NCBI GenBank assembly: GCA_019416865.1 | Contig: DXWL01000034.1 | Location: 1 to 20,813 of the forward strand | From: Fusobacterium sp. | GTDB taxonomy: Bacteria; Fusobacteriota; Fusobacteriia; Fusobacteriales; Fusobacteriaceae | DNA length: 20,813 nucleotides | Direction of reading: 5' to 3' | Shown here: in pieces, positions 14,138 to 20,813 of the stretch | Numbering within the stretch: position 1 is the stretch's first letter | How the letters are laid out: every line of letters starts with the position of its first letter | Translations under genes and position numbers: made by a program | The notes under the pieces: generated by a model | What the model was told of the DNA's origin: nothing | The model's input: the letters and a program-made list of their open reading frames with translations, nothing else | Database searches by the model: none

Positions 14138-14171
14138 ATAAAAGCTGCCGATATTATCTGGCAGCTTTTAT
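14138..14171. terminator. Bidirectional terminator with a stop codon in the loop
   Basis: A 12-bp GC-containing stem (14138-14149 with 14160-14171) encloses a 10-base loop. It ends the symporter remnant on the plus strand. On the minus strand the stop codon of the membrane-protein gene (14154-14156) lies in the loop, so the last codons form one arm of that gene's own terminator. Confidence 0.85.
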
Positions 14172-14840
14172 ATTAAAAAATTTAGATTTAAAATAAAAAT
14201 TTTTACACACAATATTATTTATTAAGGCAACTGCTTTCCCTGTGGTAAATGCACATATAACTGTTCCAACTCCTATTCCTATCACTTTATGAAAAGATAT
14301 CAAAGAGAGAATTATTGTCAAACCTAAACACATTAAATCAAATCTTGTTTTTATTATTTTATATGGAGTATTTAATATTACTGATAAATCTCTTGGAAAT
14401 ATATCTGTGGGAGTAATGGGAAATCCACAGTTATTTGCAAATGTTATACCTACAGCTATAAAAAGAAAGCTTATAATAAAATATATTATTCTAAAAAATA
14501 ATGTTTCAGGAATATCAGCAAGAATTATATTAAATGTATCAAGACTTTTTCCAAAAATTATTCCAATACAGAATGAAACTATATAGCTGGGTGTAAATCT
14601 TTTCTTTAAAATCATCAGTATAGACACAAGACAGGTTTGAAATATATAATTCCATGTACCAAAAGACAGAGTTTCAAAAGTCCTGCTGAAAATATAAGGA
14701 ACTGACGAAATGGAAGAAACTCCAAATCCACTTTTAATCATAAGATCCACTCCTAAAGAACAACATAAAACAGCTGTACCCAATGCTGCTTCACCTGCAA
14801 AAAATTTTTTACCATTCTTATCTGTATTTTTCTTTGCCAT
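14154..14840 (-). CDS. YczE/YitT-like multi-pass membrane protein
   Basis: This 228-residue protein has about five to six hydrophobic segments. The N-terminal GVDLMIKSGFGVSSISSVPY, the central GITFANNCGFPITPTDIFPR and the GIGVGTVICAFTTGKAVALI segment fit the YczE/DUF6198-like membrane family, whose function is not established (the name comes from B. subtilis YczE, implicated in surfactin production). The ends are basic and cytoplasmic. A strong promoter (14880-14908) lies upstream and AGGTGG precedes the ATG by 4 bases. It is divergent from the precorrin-2 dehydrogenase gene with no obvious functional link. I would not assign a transported substrate. Confidence 0.75.
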   Translation of the reverse strand: MAKKNTDKNGKKFFAGEAALGTAVLCCSLGVDLMIKSGFGVSSISSVPYIFSRTFETLSFGTWNYIFQTCLVSILMILKKRFTPSYIVSFCIGIIFGKSLDTFNIILADIPETLFFRIIYFIISFLFIAVGITFANNCGFPITPTDIFPRDLSVILNTPYKIIKTRFDLMCLGLTIILSLISFHKVIGIGVGTVICAFTTGKAVALINNIVCKNFYFKSKFFNIKAAR

Positions 14841-14879
14841 AATGCCACCTCAAATATTTTTGCCTTAAATTTATGAGGT

Positions 14880-14908
14880 ATTATAAGCCTTAACTTTTTT
14901 TTAGTCAA
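14880..14908 (-). promoter_or_regulatory. Promoter for the YczE-like gene
   Basis: On the minus strand TTGACT (14908-14903) is followed after 17 bases by a perfect TATAAT (14885-14880), 39 bases before the start codon. Confidence 0.75.
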
Positions 14909-14980
14909 ATTAATTTTTATAGCTCCTTTTCTTTTTTTGTTGTAAAATAGATTAATAAAATTATTATCAAGGAGGTATTT

Positions 14981-15436
14981 ATGGAAGAGAGAGAACTATT
15001 TTTTCCTCTTTTTATTGATATAAAAAATAAAAAAATTTTGGTTGTAGGAGCAGGAAAAATTGCTTACAGAAAAGTACAAACTCTTTTGAAATATGGAGCT
15101 GATATTACAATTATTACAAAAGAGATTAAAGAAAATAAATTTAAAGAGATGAAAAACATTAATATCATAACAGGGGATTTTTCTGAAAATATGTTAGAAA
15201 ATATTTTTATGGTTGTAGCTGCTACTGATAACCCTCATCTTAATAAAAAGATTTATGAAATATGCAATAAGAAAAATATTTTAATTAATAATATCACTTC
15301 AAAAACAGAGATGAACTGTCGTTTTGGTGCTGTCATTGATACAGAAGAATATACAATAGGAATATCTGCCAAAGGAGATCCCAAAAAAGCTAAAAAAATT
15401 CGTGAAAAATTTTTATTGACATTGGAATCGTTCTAG
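14981..15436 (+). CDS. Precorrin-2 dehydrogenase (siroheme synthase N-terminal domain type)
   Basis: This 151-residue protein matches the NAD-binding domain of CysG-N, Met8p, SirC and YlnF. It begins with FFPLFIDIKNKKILVVGAGK (Rossmann GxGxxA at about 23-28), followed by a conserved ITKEI segment, AATDNPHLN, a CRFGAVIDTEEYTIGISAKG segment and a short final helix. It should oxidise precorrin-2 to sirohydrochlorin with NAD+, for siroheme or cobalamin synthesis; whether it also inserts iron is uncertain. It is close in length to YlnF but lacks the longer C-terminal helical domain of Met8p. AAGGAGG precedes the ATG by 5 bases. No other tetrapyrrole genes are in the window, and the next gene is a MATE exporter with its own promoter. 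Confidence 0.85.
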   Translation: MEERELFFPLFIDIKNKKILVVGAGKIAYRKVQTLLKYGADITIITKEIKENKFKEMKNINIITGDFSENMLENIFMVVAATDNPHLNKKIYEICNKKNILINNITSKTEMNCRFGAVIDTEEYTIGISAKGDPKKAKKIREKFLLTLESF

Positions 15437-15446
15437 AGTTTATAAT
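15416..15446 (+). promoter_or_regulatory. Promoter for the MATE gene
   Basis: Perfect TTGACA (15416-15421) and TATAAT (15441-15446) hexamers are separated by 19 bases, longer than the optimal 17. The -35 box lies in the last codons of the precorrin-2 dehydrogenase gene, and the -10 box is just after its stop. Confidence 0.6.
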
Positions 15447-15469
15447 ATCATTGTAAGGAGATGATATTT

Positions 15470-16822
15470 ATGAATACAGCAAAATTAGATTTAGGCAGGG
15501 ACAGCCTCACGAAAATTATTTTAAAATATGGGATACCATCTATTCTCACAATGTGGGTTTATTCACTTTATACAATAGTTGATGGTATCTTCATTGGAAA
15601 GTTTTTAGGAGCAAATGAGATTGCTTCAGTAAACATTGTTATGCCTTATGTGAATTTCTCATTTGCATTGGGGATCATGGTTGCAGTTGGAGGAGGAACA
15701 ATAATAGCAATCCGTTTAGGAGAAAATAATCCTGAGGAAGCTAATAGAATTTATAGTCTTTCAACACAATTTTTCATGGTATTGGGAGGGCTTTTAGGTT
15801 CTCTTGGAATATTTTTCCCAAAGCATATGGTAAGATTTTTAGGGGCAAATGATGTTATAGCAGATAATGCAGCTTCGTATCTTTTCATTATCTCATTTTT
15901 CACTCTTTTTTATCTTTTGGCTTATGGATTTGAAATTTTTATAAGAATAGAGGGAAATCCTGCATACTCTATGATTTGTAACTTAGCAGGAGCAATAATT
16001 AATATTGTTCTTGATTATATATTTATCGTTCATTTTCATTGGGGAATAGAAGGAGCAGCACTTGCAACAGGTATGGCACAATTTGGAACTGCATTTTCTC
16101 TTTGGTGGTATTTGTTTTTTAGAACTAAAAAATTAAAGTTCAAATTTACAAAATTTGATTTTAAAGCTATAGGTGCTTTGTGTTTCAATGGTTCTTCTGA
16201 ATTTTTGACAGAGATAGCTACAGGAATTGTTATTATGGCATTTAATATAAATATTATGAGAATGATAGGAGAAAAAGGTGTTTCAGCTTTTGGAATAATT
16301 GGATATATATCTACTCTTGTAACAATGACTATGATAGGATTTTCTCAAGGACTTCAACCAGTAATAAGTTATAATTATGGAGCTGAAAAATATGAGAGAA
16401 TTAAAAAGATCTTAAAAATAGGTATAGCTGTTGTTGCTGTTTTAGGAATTGGTTTTTATACTATAATTAATTTCTTTGCATATGATATTATTTCAATGTT
16501 TGTTAAAAATGACCAAATTCTTTTTGATCTTACAAAAGAGGCAGTGAATATTTATAGTTTCACATATATTTTAATGGGAATAAATATTATTATAAGTGCA
16601 TACTTCACAGCTATTGAAGATGCTCTAATTTCAGCAGTTTTAAGTGTCCTAAGAGGAATCATCTTTATTAATACTTTATTATACTTATGTCCTATTATTT
16701 TTGATACAAAAGGTATATGGCTTTCTGCTCCTGTAAATGAAATGGTTACACTTGTCTTTTCAATTTTAATTTTTATGACTATTGGTATGAAAAGGATAGC
16801 AGCAGAAAAAATCACATTATAA
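15470..16822 (+). CDS. MATE-family efflux transporter
   Basis: This 450-residue protein has twelve hydrophobic segments in two halves, as in MATE exporters (NorM/DinF/MepA group), which expel cationic drugs or metabolites using Na+ or H+. Typical segments are YGIPSILTMWVYSLYTIVDG and FIGKFLGANEIASVNIVMPY at the N-terminus, GNPAYSMICNLAGAIINIVL in the fifth helix, and FSQGLQPVISYNYGAEKYER in the second half. It looks closest to the MepA-like branch common in anaerobic Firmicutes and Fusobacteria. Substrate unknown. The in-frame ATG at 15461 directly abuts the GGAG site (15457-15460), so the ATG at 15470 with 9-base spacing is preferred. Confidence 0.88.
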   Translation: MNTAKLDLGRDSLTKIILKYGIPSILTMWVYSLYTIVDGIFIGKFLGANEIASVNIVMPYVNFSFALGIMVAVGGGTIIAIRLGENNPEEANRIYSLSTQFFMVLGGLLGSLGIFFPKHMVRFLGANDVIADNAASYLFIISFFTLFYLLAYGFEIFIRIEGNPAYSMICNLAGAIINIVLDYIFIVHFHWGIEGAALATGMAQFGTAFSLWWYLFFRTKKLKFKFTKFDFKAIGALCFNGSSEFLTEIATGIVIMAFNINIMRMIGEKGVSAFGIIGYISTLVTMTMIGFSQGLQPVISYNYGAEKYERIKKILKIGIAVVAVLGIGFYTIINFFAYDIISMFVKNDQILFDLTKEAVNIYSFTYILMGINIIISAYFTAIEDALISAVLSVLRGIIFINTLLYLCPIIFDTKGIWLSAPVNEMVTLVFSILIFMTIGMKRIAAEKITL

Positions 16823-16832
16823 AAATAAATAG

Positions 16833-16860
16833 TTGACAAAATAGGAAAATAGGGTATAAT
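16833..16860 (+). promoter_or_regulatory. Promoter of the riboflavin operon
   Basis: Perfect TTGACA (16833-16838) and TATAAT (16855-16860) are separated by 16 bases. The predicted transcript starts near 16867, just before the FMN riboswitch. Confidence 0.8.
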
Positions 16861-16886
16861 TATGTTAGAAAGAAAATAAAAATGTA

Positions 16887-17010
16887 AATCTTCAGGGCAG
16901 GGTGAGTGTAATACAATTCCCGACCGGTGGTAAAGTCCACGAGAACCATTTAGGTTTTGAATCGGTGTAATTCCGATACCGACAGTATAGTCTGGATGAG
17001 AGAAGTATTT
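16887..17010 (+). ncRNA. FMN riboswitch (RFN element)
   Basis: The conserved RFN blocks appear in order: ATCTTCAGGGCAGGGTGA, ATTCCCGACCGGTGGTAAAG, TCCACGAG, ATCGGTGTAATTCCGATACC and GACAGTATAGTCTGGATGAG, closed by AGAAG pairing back to CTTC (the P1 stem). These form the six-helix FMN-binding fold. It lies between a strong promoter and ribH, with a terminator at 17116-17146, so FMN should cause premature termination of the rib transcript. Positions 16889-16898 can also pair with the terminator's left arm (17119-17127), giving the antiterminator. The whole 16823-17177 gap is occupied by this leader. Confidence 0.95.
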
Positions 17011-17026
17011 TCATAGTCATATACAT

Positions 17027-17082
17027 AAGTTATTTTTCATAGTTTGTAATTTAATTTTATAATGGTAAGGGAAAAATAATTT
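17027..17082 (+). promoter_or_regulatory. Spacer hairpin in the rib leader
   Basis: Arms 17027-17038 and 17071-17082 form a 12-bp stem with one G-U pair in the RNA, enclosing a 32-base loop. It lies between the RFN element and the terminator and may bring the distant antiterminator partners closer together. No known motif was recognised in it. Confidence 0.45.
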
Positions 17083-17115
17083 AATAAGTATGAATACAAA
17101 ATACCTTAAAATCTT

Positions 17116-17146
17116 AAAGCCCGAAGAGATATCTTCGGGTTTTTTT
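17116..17146 (+). terminator. Riboswitch-controlled attenuator of the rib operon
   Basis: A stem CCCGAAGA/TCTTCGGG (17120-17127 with 17132-17139), extended by a G-U and A-U pairs, has a 4-base loop and is followed by a T-run. It lies about 30 bases before ribH and is the expression platform of the FMN riboswitch. Confidence 0.9.
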
Positions 17147-17177
17147 ATGTCCTGTAAGCAAAAATAGGAGGAAAAAG

Positions 17178-17639
17178 ATGAGAGTATTAGAAGGAAATTT
17201 CAGTGGTAAAGGATTAAGAGTAGGAATAGTTGCAGGGAGATTTAATGAGTTTATTACTTCAAAACTTATAGGTGGAGCATTAGATGCTTTAAAAAGACAT
17301 GAAGTAGCAGACAATGATATAGATCTTGCTTGGGTTCCAGGAGCATTTGAAATCCCTCTAGTTGTTAAAAAAATGGCAGAATCAGGAAAATATGATGCTG
17401 TTATAGCTCTTGGAGCAGTAATAAAAGGAGCTACTCCACATTTTGATTATGTATGTGCTGAAGTTTCAAAAGGTGTGGCACACATAGGACTTGAAACAGG
17501 AATACCTGTAATGTTTGGTGTTCTTACAACAAATAACATTGAAGAGGCTATTGAAAGAGCTGGAACAAAAGCAGGAAACAAAGGATTTGATGTGGCAAAC
17601 GGTGCTATTGAAATGTGCAATCTTTTAAAAGGAATGTAG
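17178..17639 (+). CDS. ribH: 6,7-dimethyl-8-ribityllumazine synthase
   Basis: This 153-residue protein is lumazine synthase, which condenses 5-amino-6-ribitylamino-uracil with 3,4-dihydroxy-2-butanone 4-phosphate, the penultimate step of riboflavin synthesis; it usually forms 60-subunit capsids or pentamers. F22 in the RFNEF segment, the PGAFEIP loop (54-60), the GAVIKGATPHFDYV segment with catalytic H88, and GVLTTNN in the last third are all present. Length is normal. It is the first gene of the rib operon, after the FMN attenuator; AGGAGG lies 6 bases before the ATG. In B. subtilis ribH is the last gene of the operon, so the order differs here. Confidence 0.97.
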   Translation: MRVLEGNFSGKGLRVGIVAGRFNEFITSKLIGGALDALKRHEVADNDIDLAWVPGAFEIPLVVKKMAESGKYDAVIALGAVIKGATPHFDYVCAEVSKGVAHIGLETGIPVMFGVLTTNNIEEAIERAGTKAGNKGFDVANGAIEMCNLLKGM

Positions 17640-17643
17640 TACC

Positions 17644-18720
17644 ATGGACGAAAAATATATGGATCTAGCCCTTGAACTTGCTGAAAAGGGAAGAGGATAT
17701 GTAAATCCAAATCCAATGGTAGGAGCTGTTGTTGTAAAAAACGGTGAAATAGTTGGAAAAGGATGGCATAAATATTTTGGAGGACCTCATGCAGAAGTAT
17801 ATGCTTTAGACGAAGCAGGAGAAAAAGCAGAGGGAGCAACTATATATGTTACCCTTGAACCGTGTTCACACTTTGGAAAAACTCCTCCATGTGTGGAAAA
17901 AATAAAAAAATTTAAAATAAAAAAATGTGTTATTGCCTGTCTTGACCCCAATCCTCTTGTAGCAGGAAGAGGGAAAAAGATTCTTGAAGAAGCAGGGATT
18001 GAAGTTGTGGTTGGTGTAAGAGAAAAAGAAGCAAAATCTCTTAATAAAGTTTTTATGAAATATATCACAGAAAAAAATCCTTATCTTTTTCTTAAATGTG
18101 CAATTACACTTGACGGAAAGATAGCAACAAACTATAATGATTCTAAATGGATAACAAATGAAAAATCAAGGAAGAAAGTTCAACTTCTTCGCCATGAATA
18201 TATGGGAATAATGGTTGGAATAAATACCCTTATAAATGACAATCCAAGGCTTACTGCGAGGGTTGAAAATGGAATAAATCCTTATAGAATTGTAGTTGAT
18301 CCTCATCTTCGTATTCCTCTTGAGAGTAATTTTGTATCTCTTGGAAGTGAAGATGAAAAAAGTATTGTTATCACATCTTTAGAAAATATGAATAATGAAA
18401 AAATTTCTGAATTAGAAAAAAATAAAATTAAAATAGTATATATGGAAGGATATGAATTTTCAGTAGATGAAATACTGAAAAAAATAGGAGAATTAAAGAT
18501 TGATTCCGTTCTTCTTGAAGGTGGTTCATATCTTATTTCAAAAGCTTTTGCTGAAAATAGAATTGATGGAGGAGAGATATTTATAGCTCCAAAAATTTTA
18601 GGGGGAGGACTTCCATTTATACAAGGTTTTGATTTTAAAAAGATGAAAGACTGCTTTAAACTTGAAAATGTAAAATTTAATATCTATGATGACAACATCT
18701 CTGTTGAATTTCATAAATAA
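17644..18720 (+). CDS. ribD: Bifunctional pyrimidine deaminase/reductase
   Basis: This 358-residue protein carries out the second and third steps from GTP: deamination of the pyrimidine and reduction of the ribosyl side chain. The N-terminal deaminase (about 1-145) has the zinc site H49-A-E51, C74 in PCSHFG and C83 in TPPC, at the same numbers as in B. subtilis RibG. The C-terminal reductase (about 148-358) has LKCAITLDGKIAT, GINTLINDNPRLT, LLEGGSYL and the IAPKILGG loop. It starts 4 bases after the ribH stop, with AAGGA in the end of ribH as the likely binding site, so the two are translationally coupled. Confidence 0.96.
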   Translation: MDEKYMDLALELAEKGRGYVNPNPMVGAVVVKNGEIVGKGWHKYFGGPHAEVYALDEAGEKAEGATIYVTLEPCSHFGKTPPCVEKIKKFKIKKCVIACLDPNPLVAGRGKKILEEAGIEVVVGVREKEAKSLNKVFMKYITEKNPYLFLKCAITLDGKIATNYNDSKWITNEKSRKKVQLLRHEYMGIMVGINTLINDNPRLTARVENGINPYRIVVDPHLRIPLESNFVSLGSEDEKSIVITSLENMNNEKISELEKNKIKIVYMEGYEFSVDEILKKIGELKIDSVLLEGGSYLISKAFAENRIDGGEIFIAPKILGGGLPFIQGFDFKKMKDCFKLENVKFNIYDDNISVEFHK

Positions 18721-18730
18721 TTTGAAAAGA

Positions 18731-18747
18731 AAGAGGTGATTACTATT
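18731..18747 (+). promoter_or_regulatory. Ribosome binding site that decides the ribE start
   Basis: AAGAGGTGAT (18731-18740) complements the 16S rRNA end and is followed 5 bases later by the ATT codon that precedes FTGLVEE. The in-frame GTG at 18736 is part of the binding site itself and so is a poor start. Confidence 0.7.
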
Positions 18748-19398
18748 TTCACAGGACTAGTTGAAGAAATGGGGCAGGTTTTATCTATAAAAACAGGAGA
18801 AAAATCTGTTCATCTAAAAATAAAATGCAGTAAAGTTTTAAAAGGGGCAAAAATTGGGGACAGTATTGCTACAAACGGCACTTGTCTTACAGCTGTTGAA
18901 ATAGGGTCTGACTATTTTACAGCAGATTGTATGCATGAAACTGTTAAAAGAACGAATTTGAGCCGTCTTAAAACAGGAAGTCTTGTAAACCTTGAAAAAT
19001 CAATCTCTCTTTCAACTCCTCTTGGAGGACATCTTGTAACAGGAGATGTTGACTGCGAGGGAGTTATAAAATCCATTACAAAAGATGGAATTGCTAAAAT
19101 CTATGAAATAGAGATTGAACCAAGATTTATGAAATATGTGGTTGAAAAAGGAAGAATTACTCTTGACGGAGCAAGTCTTTCTGTGGTAGGCTACAGAGAT
19201 AATTCCCTTCAGGTTTCACTTATACCTCATACACAAGAGATGATTACTCTTGGAAGAAAAAAAGTTGGGGATTATATAAATGTGGAAACTGATTTAATAG
19301 GAAAATATATTGAAAGAATGATGACTTTTAAAGAACCTGAAAAAAAAGAAAAAACTAAAATTGATGAGAATTTCTTAGCTTCTCATGGATTTTATTAA
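18745..19398 (+). CDS. ribE: Riboflavin synthase alpha chain with probable ATT start codon
   Basis: This 217-residue protein is riboflavin synthase, which dismutates two lumazine molecules to riboflavin and the pyrimidine precursor. It has two similar barrels (about 1-96 and 97-190) followed by a C-terminal helix: GTCLTAV and ADCMHETVKRTNL in the first, GHLVTGDVDCEG and DGASLSVVG in the second. The family almost always begins MFTGLVEE. Here FTGLVEE is preceded by an ATT codon at 18745, with AGAGGTGA 5 bases upstream. The only standard start in frame nearby, a GTG at 18736, lies inside that binding site, and the next ATG would remove the essential N-terminus. Translation from AUU is therefore the best reading. 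The gene follows ribD by 24 bases. Confidence 0.93.
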   Translation: MFTGLVEEMGQVLSIKTGEKSVHLKIKCSKVLKGAKIGDSIATNGTCLTAVEIGSDYFTADCMHETVKRTNLSRLKTGSLVNLEKSISLSTPLGGHLVTGDVDCEGVIKSITKDGIAKIYEIEIEPRFMKYVVEKGRITLDGASLSVVGYRDNSLQVSLIPHTQEMITLGRKKVGDYINVETDLIGKYIERMMTFKEPEKKEKTKIDENFLASHGFY

Positions 19399-19431
19399 AA
19401 AGTTGTAATTCTTAAAATTTAGGAGGAAAAA

Positions 19432-20658
19432 ATGCTTGATAGAATAGAAGATGCAATAGAAGAGCTAAAAAATGGAAAATGTATAGTTGTAGTTGATGAT
19501 GAAAACAGGGAAAATGAGGGAGATGTTATCTGTGCAGCAGAATTTGCAACAACAGAAAATGTAAACTTCATGGCTACATATGCAAAAGGACTTATCTGTA
19601 TGCCAATGAGCAAAAAATATGTAAAAAAACTTGGACTTCCTCAAATGGTTACAGAAAATACAGACAATCACTGTACAGCATTTACTGTTTCAATAGACCA
19701 TGTGGATACTACAACAGGTATTTCAGCTTATGAGCGTGGAATTACTGCTGTAAAATGTACAGAAGATGATGCTAAACCTTCTGATTTCAGAAGACCTGGA
19801 CATATGTTCCCTCTTCTTGCAAAAGATATGGGTGTTCTTGAAAGAGATGGACACACAGAAGCAACTGTGGACTTAGTCAGACTTGCAGGGCTTAAAGAGA
19901 TAGGGCTTTGTTGTGAAATTATGAATCCTGATGGAACTATGTCAAGATTCGAAGATCTTCAAGCTTTTGCAAAAGAACATAATTTAAAAATGATTTCTAT
20001 TGAAGATTTAATAAAATATAGAAAAGCTCATGATCAACTTATGACAATAGAATGCAGAGCAAAAATGCCAACTTCTTCTGGAACATTTGAAATTGTAGGA
20101 TTTGATAATAAACTTGACGGAAAAGAACATATTGCTCTTGTAAAAGGAGATGTTTCTGGAAAAGAAAATGTTCTTGTAAGAATACATTCTGAATGTTTCA
20201 CTGGAGATATTCTTGGTTCATACAGATGTGATTGTGGTTTACAACTTAAATCTGCTATGCAGAGAATCGAAAAAGAGGGAGAAGGAGTTGTTCTTTACCT
20301 TAGACAAGAGGGAAGAGGGATTGGGCTTGTTAATAAAATAAAAGCTTACAAACTTCAAGATGAAGGGTGCGATACAGTTGATGCAAACTTAAAACTTGGA
20401 TTTGAAGCAGATGCAAGAGATTATGCTGTAGCAGCTCAAATGTTAAAATCTCTTGGAGTAAAATCTGTAAAACTTATGACTAACAATCCTGAAAAAATAA
20501 AAGGTCTTGAATCTTATGGAATAAAAGTTGCTGAAAGAAGAGAGATAGAAATTCCTGCAAACGAAATCAATGAGGCATATTTAAGAACTAAACAGGAAAG
20601 AATGGGGCATGAGCTTCATTTTGAAAATTGCAGCTGTGGTTGCCATAAAAATAAATAA
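19432..20658 (+). CDS. ribBA: Bifunctional DHBP synthase / GTP cyclohydrolase II
   Basis: This 408-residue fusion supplies both precursors of riboflavin. Residues about 1-200 are 3,4-dihydroxy-2-butanone 4-phosphate synthase: DDENRENEGD (22-31), the GISAYERGIT loop, RPGHMFPL and GHTEATVDLVRLAG are intact. Residues about 203-395 are GTP cyclohydrolase II: the zinc motif C255-x10-C266-x-C268, RQEGRGIGL and the TNNPEKI segment are present. Both activities should therefore work. The last residues carry C400, C402, C404 and H405, an unusual Cys/His tail beyond the catalytic domain. AGGAGG precedes the ATG by 6 bases. It is the last gene of the rib operon and is followed by a terminator. Confidence 0.96.
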   Translation: MLDRIEDAIEELKNGKCIVVVDDENRENEGDVICAAEFATTENVNFMATYAKGLICMPMSKKYVKKLGLPQMVTENTDNHCTAFTVSIDHVDTTTGISAYERGITAVKCTEDDAKPSDFRRPGHMFPLLAKDMGVLERDGHTEATVDLVRLAGLKEIGLCCEIMNPDGTMSRFEDLQAFAKEHNLKMISIEDLIKYRKAHDQLMTIECRAKMPTSSGTFEIVGFDNKLDGKEHIALVKGDVSGKENVLVRIHSECFTGDILGSYRCDCGLQLKSAMQRIEKEGEGVVLYLRQEGRGIGLVNKIKAYKLQDEGCDTVDANLKLGFEADARDYAVAAQMLKSLGVKSVKLMTNNPEKIKGLESYGIKVAERREIEIPANEINEAYLRTKQERMGHELHFENCSCGCHKNK

Positions 20659-20686
20659 AAAATAGGTATATTAAATTCCATTCTAC

Positions 20687-20730
20687 TATAAAAACAGAGT
20701 CTAGTTAAAAAATTAGGCTCTGTTTTTATA
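20687..20730 (+). terminator. Terminator of the riboflavin operon
   Basis: A 17-bp stem (20687-20703 with 20714-20730, one T-G pair) with a 10-base loop and T-rich 3' arm follows ribBA by 28 bases. Confidence 0.8.
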
Positions 20731-20757
20731 TTTAATCTTTTTATTTTAAAAGTGATG

Positions 20758-20786
20758 TTGACTTTTTAAAATTTTTGAGCTATATA
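20758..20786 (+). promoter_or_regulatory. Promoter for a gene beyond the window
   Basis: TTGACT (20758-20763) and TATATA (20781-20786) are separated by 17 bases. An AGAGGGA sequence follows at the edge, but no start codon with a reading frame is visible before the window ends. Confidence 0.5.
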
Positions 20787-20813
20787 TAAAATAGAGGGAA
20801 ATATATATTTAAG

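Noticed and set aside
17056..17063. TATAAT within the rib leader as an internal promoter
   Set aside because: There is no -35 box at 16-18 bases, and the position is within the spacer hairpin loop of the leader.
17447..17839. A 130-codon minus-strand frame across the ribH/ribD junction
   Set aside because: Leu/His-rich antisense of two conserved enzymes, with no start signals.
18736..18744. GTG at 18736 as the start of ribE
   Set aside because: It lies within the AGAGGTGA ribosome binding site, has no site of its own upstream, and adds three residues before the conserved FTGLVEE start.
1..20813. CRISPR arrays, tRNA or rRNA genes and intact transposase genes
   Set aside because: I looked for regularly spaced repeats, cloverleaf patterns and transposase-like frames and found none.

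Overview
The window is very AT-rich, with short intergenic gaps, strong AGGAGG-type ribosome binding sites and promoters of the TTGACA/TATAAT type, often with an extended TGATATAAT -10 box. Together with a MORN2-repeat protein and an FMN-riboswitch operon in the order ribH-ribD-ribE-ribBA, this points to the Fusobacteriota, most likely Fusobacterium or a close relative. That assignment is inferred from composition and gene content, not from a marker-gene search.

Layout. 1-1217: three small or accessory genes: an unrecognised 80-residue protein, a MORN2-repeat protein and an unrecognised 60-residue protein. 1388-5347: housekeeping genes: a YbaK/EbsC-type tRNA deacylase, rubredoxin, a SpoU-type RNA methyltransferase, a PotD-type lipoprotein and the DNA polymerase III sliding clamp. 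A roughly 80-bp inverted-repeat element follows dnaN. 5433-7850: a MerR-type regulator divergent from an SLC13/DASS-type anion permease. 7902-13941: a minus-strand operon (type I 3-dehydroquinate dehydratase, YdiB-like quinate/shikimate dehydrogenase, YdiN-like MFS transporter, large flavin/Fe-S ene-reductase) divergent from a LysR-type regulator. 14001-14135: a decayed C-terminal fragment of a dicarboxylate/amino acid:cation symporter. 14154-16822: a YczE-like membrane protein, a precorrin-2 dehydrogenase and a MATE exporter. 16833-20658: an FMN riboswitch followed by a complete riboflavin operon. The window ends with a terminator and a promoter pointing to a gene beyond the edge.

How the genes work together. 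The rib operon covers the dedicated enzymes from GTP and ribulose 5-phosphate to riboflavin, apart from the phosphatase step, and is controlled by the RFN element through a visible terminator/antiterminator switch. The 7.9-13.9 kb cluster looks catabolic rather than biosynthetic: it shares the ydiN-ydiB-aroD gene set with E. coli but adds an OYE-type ene-reductase with an HxxH substrate pair, a 4Fe-4S motif and FAD/NAD(P) domains. My best hypothesis is an anaerobic system that takes up quinate or shikimate, interconverts dehydroquinate, dehydroshikimate and shikimate, and uses the ring C=C bond as an electron sink. Other notable points are an apparent AUU start codon on ribE, hidden from ATG/GTG/TTG gene finders, and a rubredoxin gene and a symporter pseudogene too short for ordinary ORF cut-offs.
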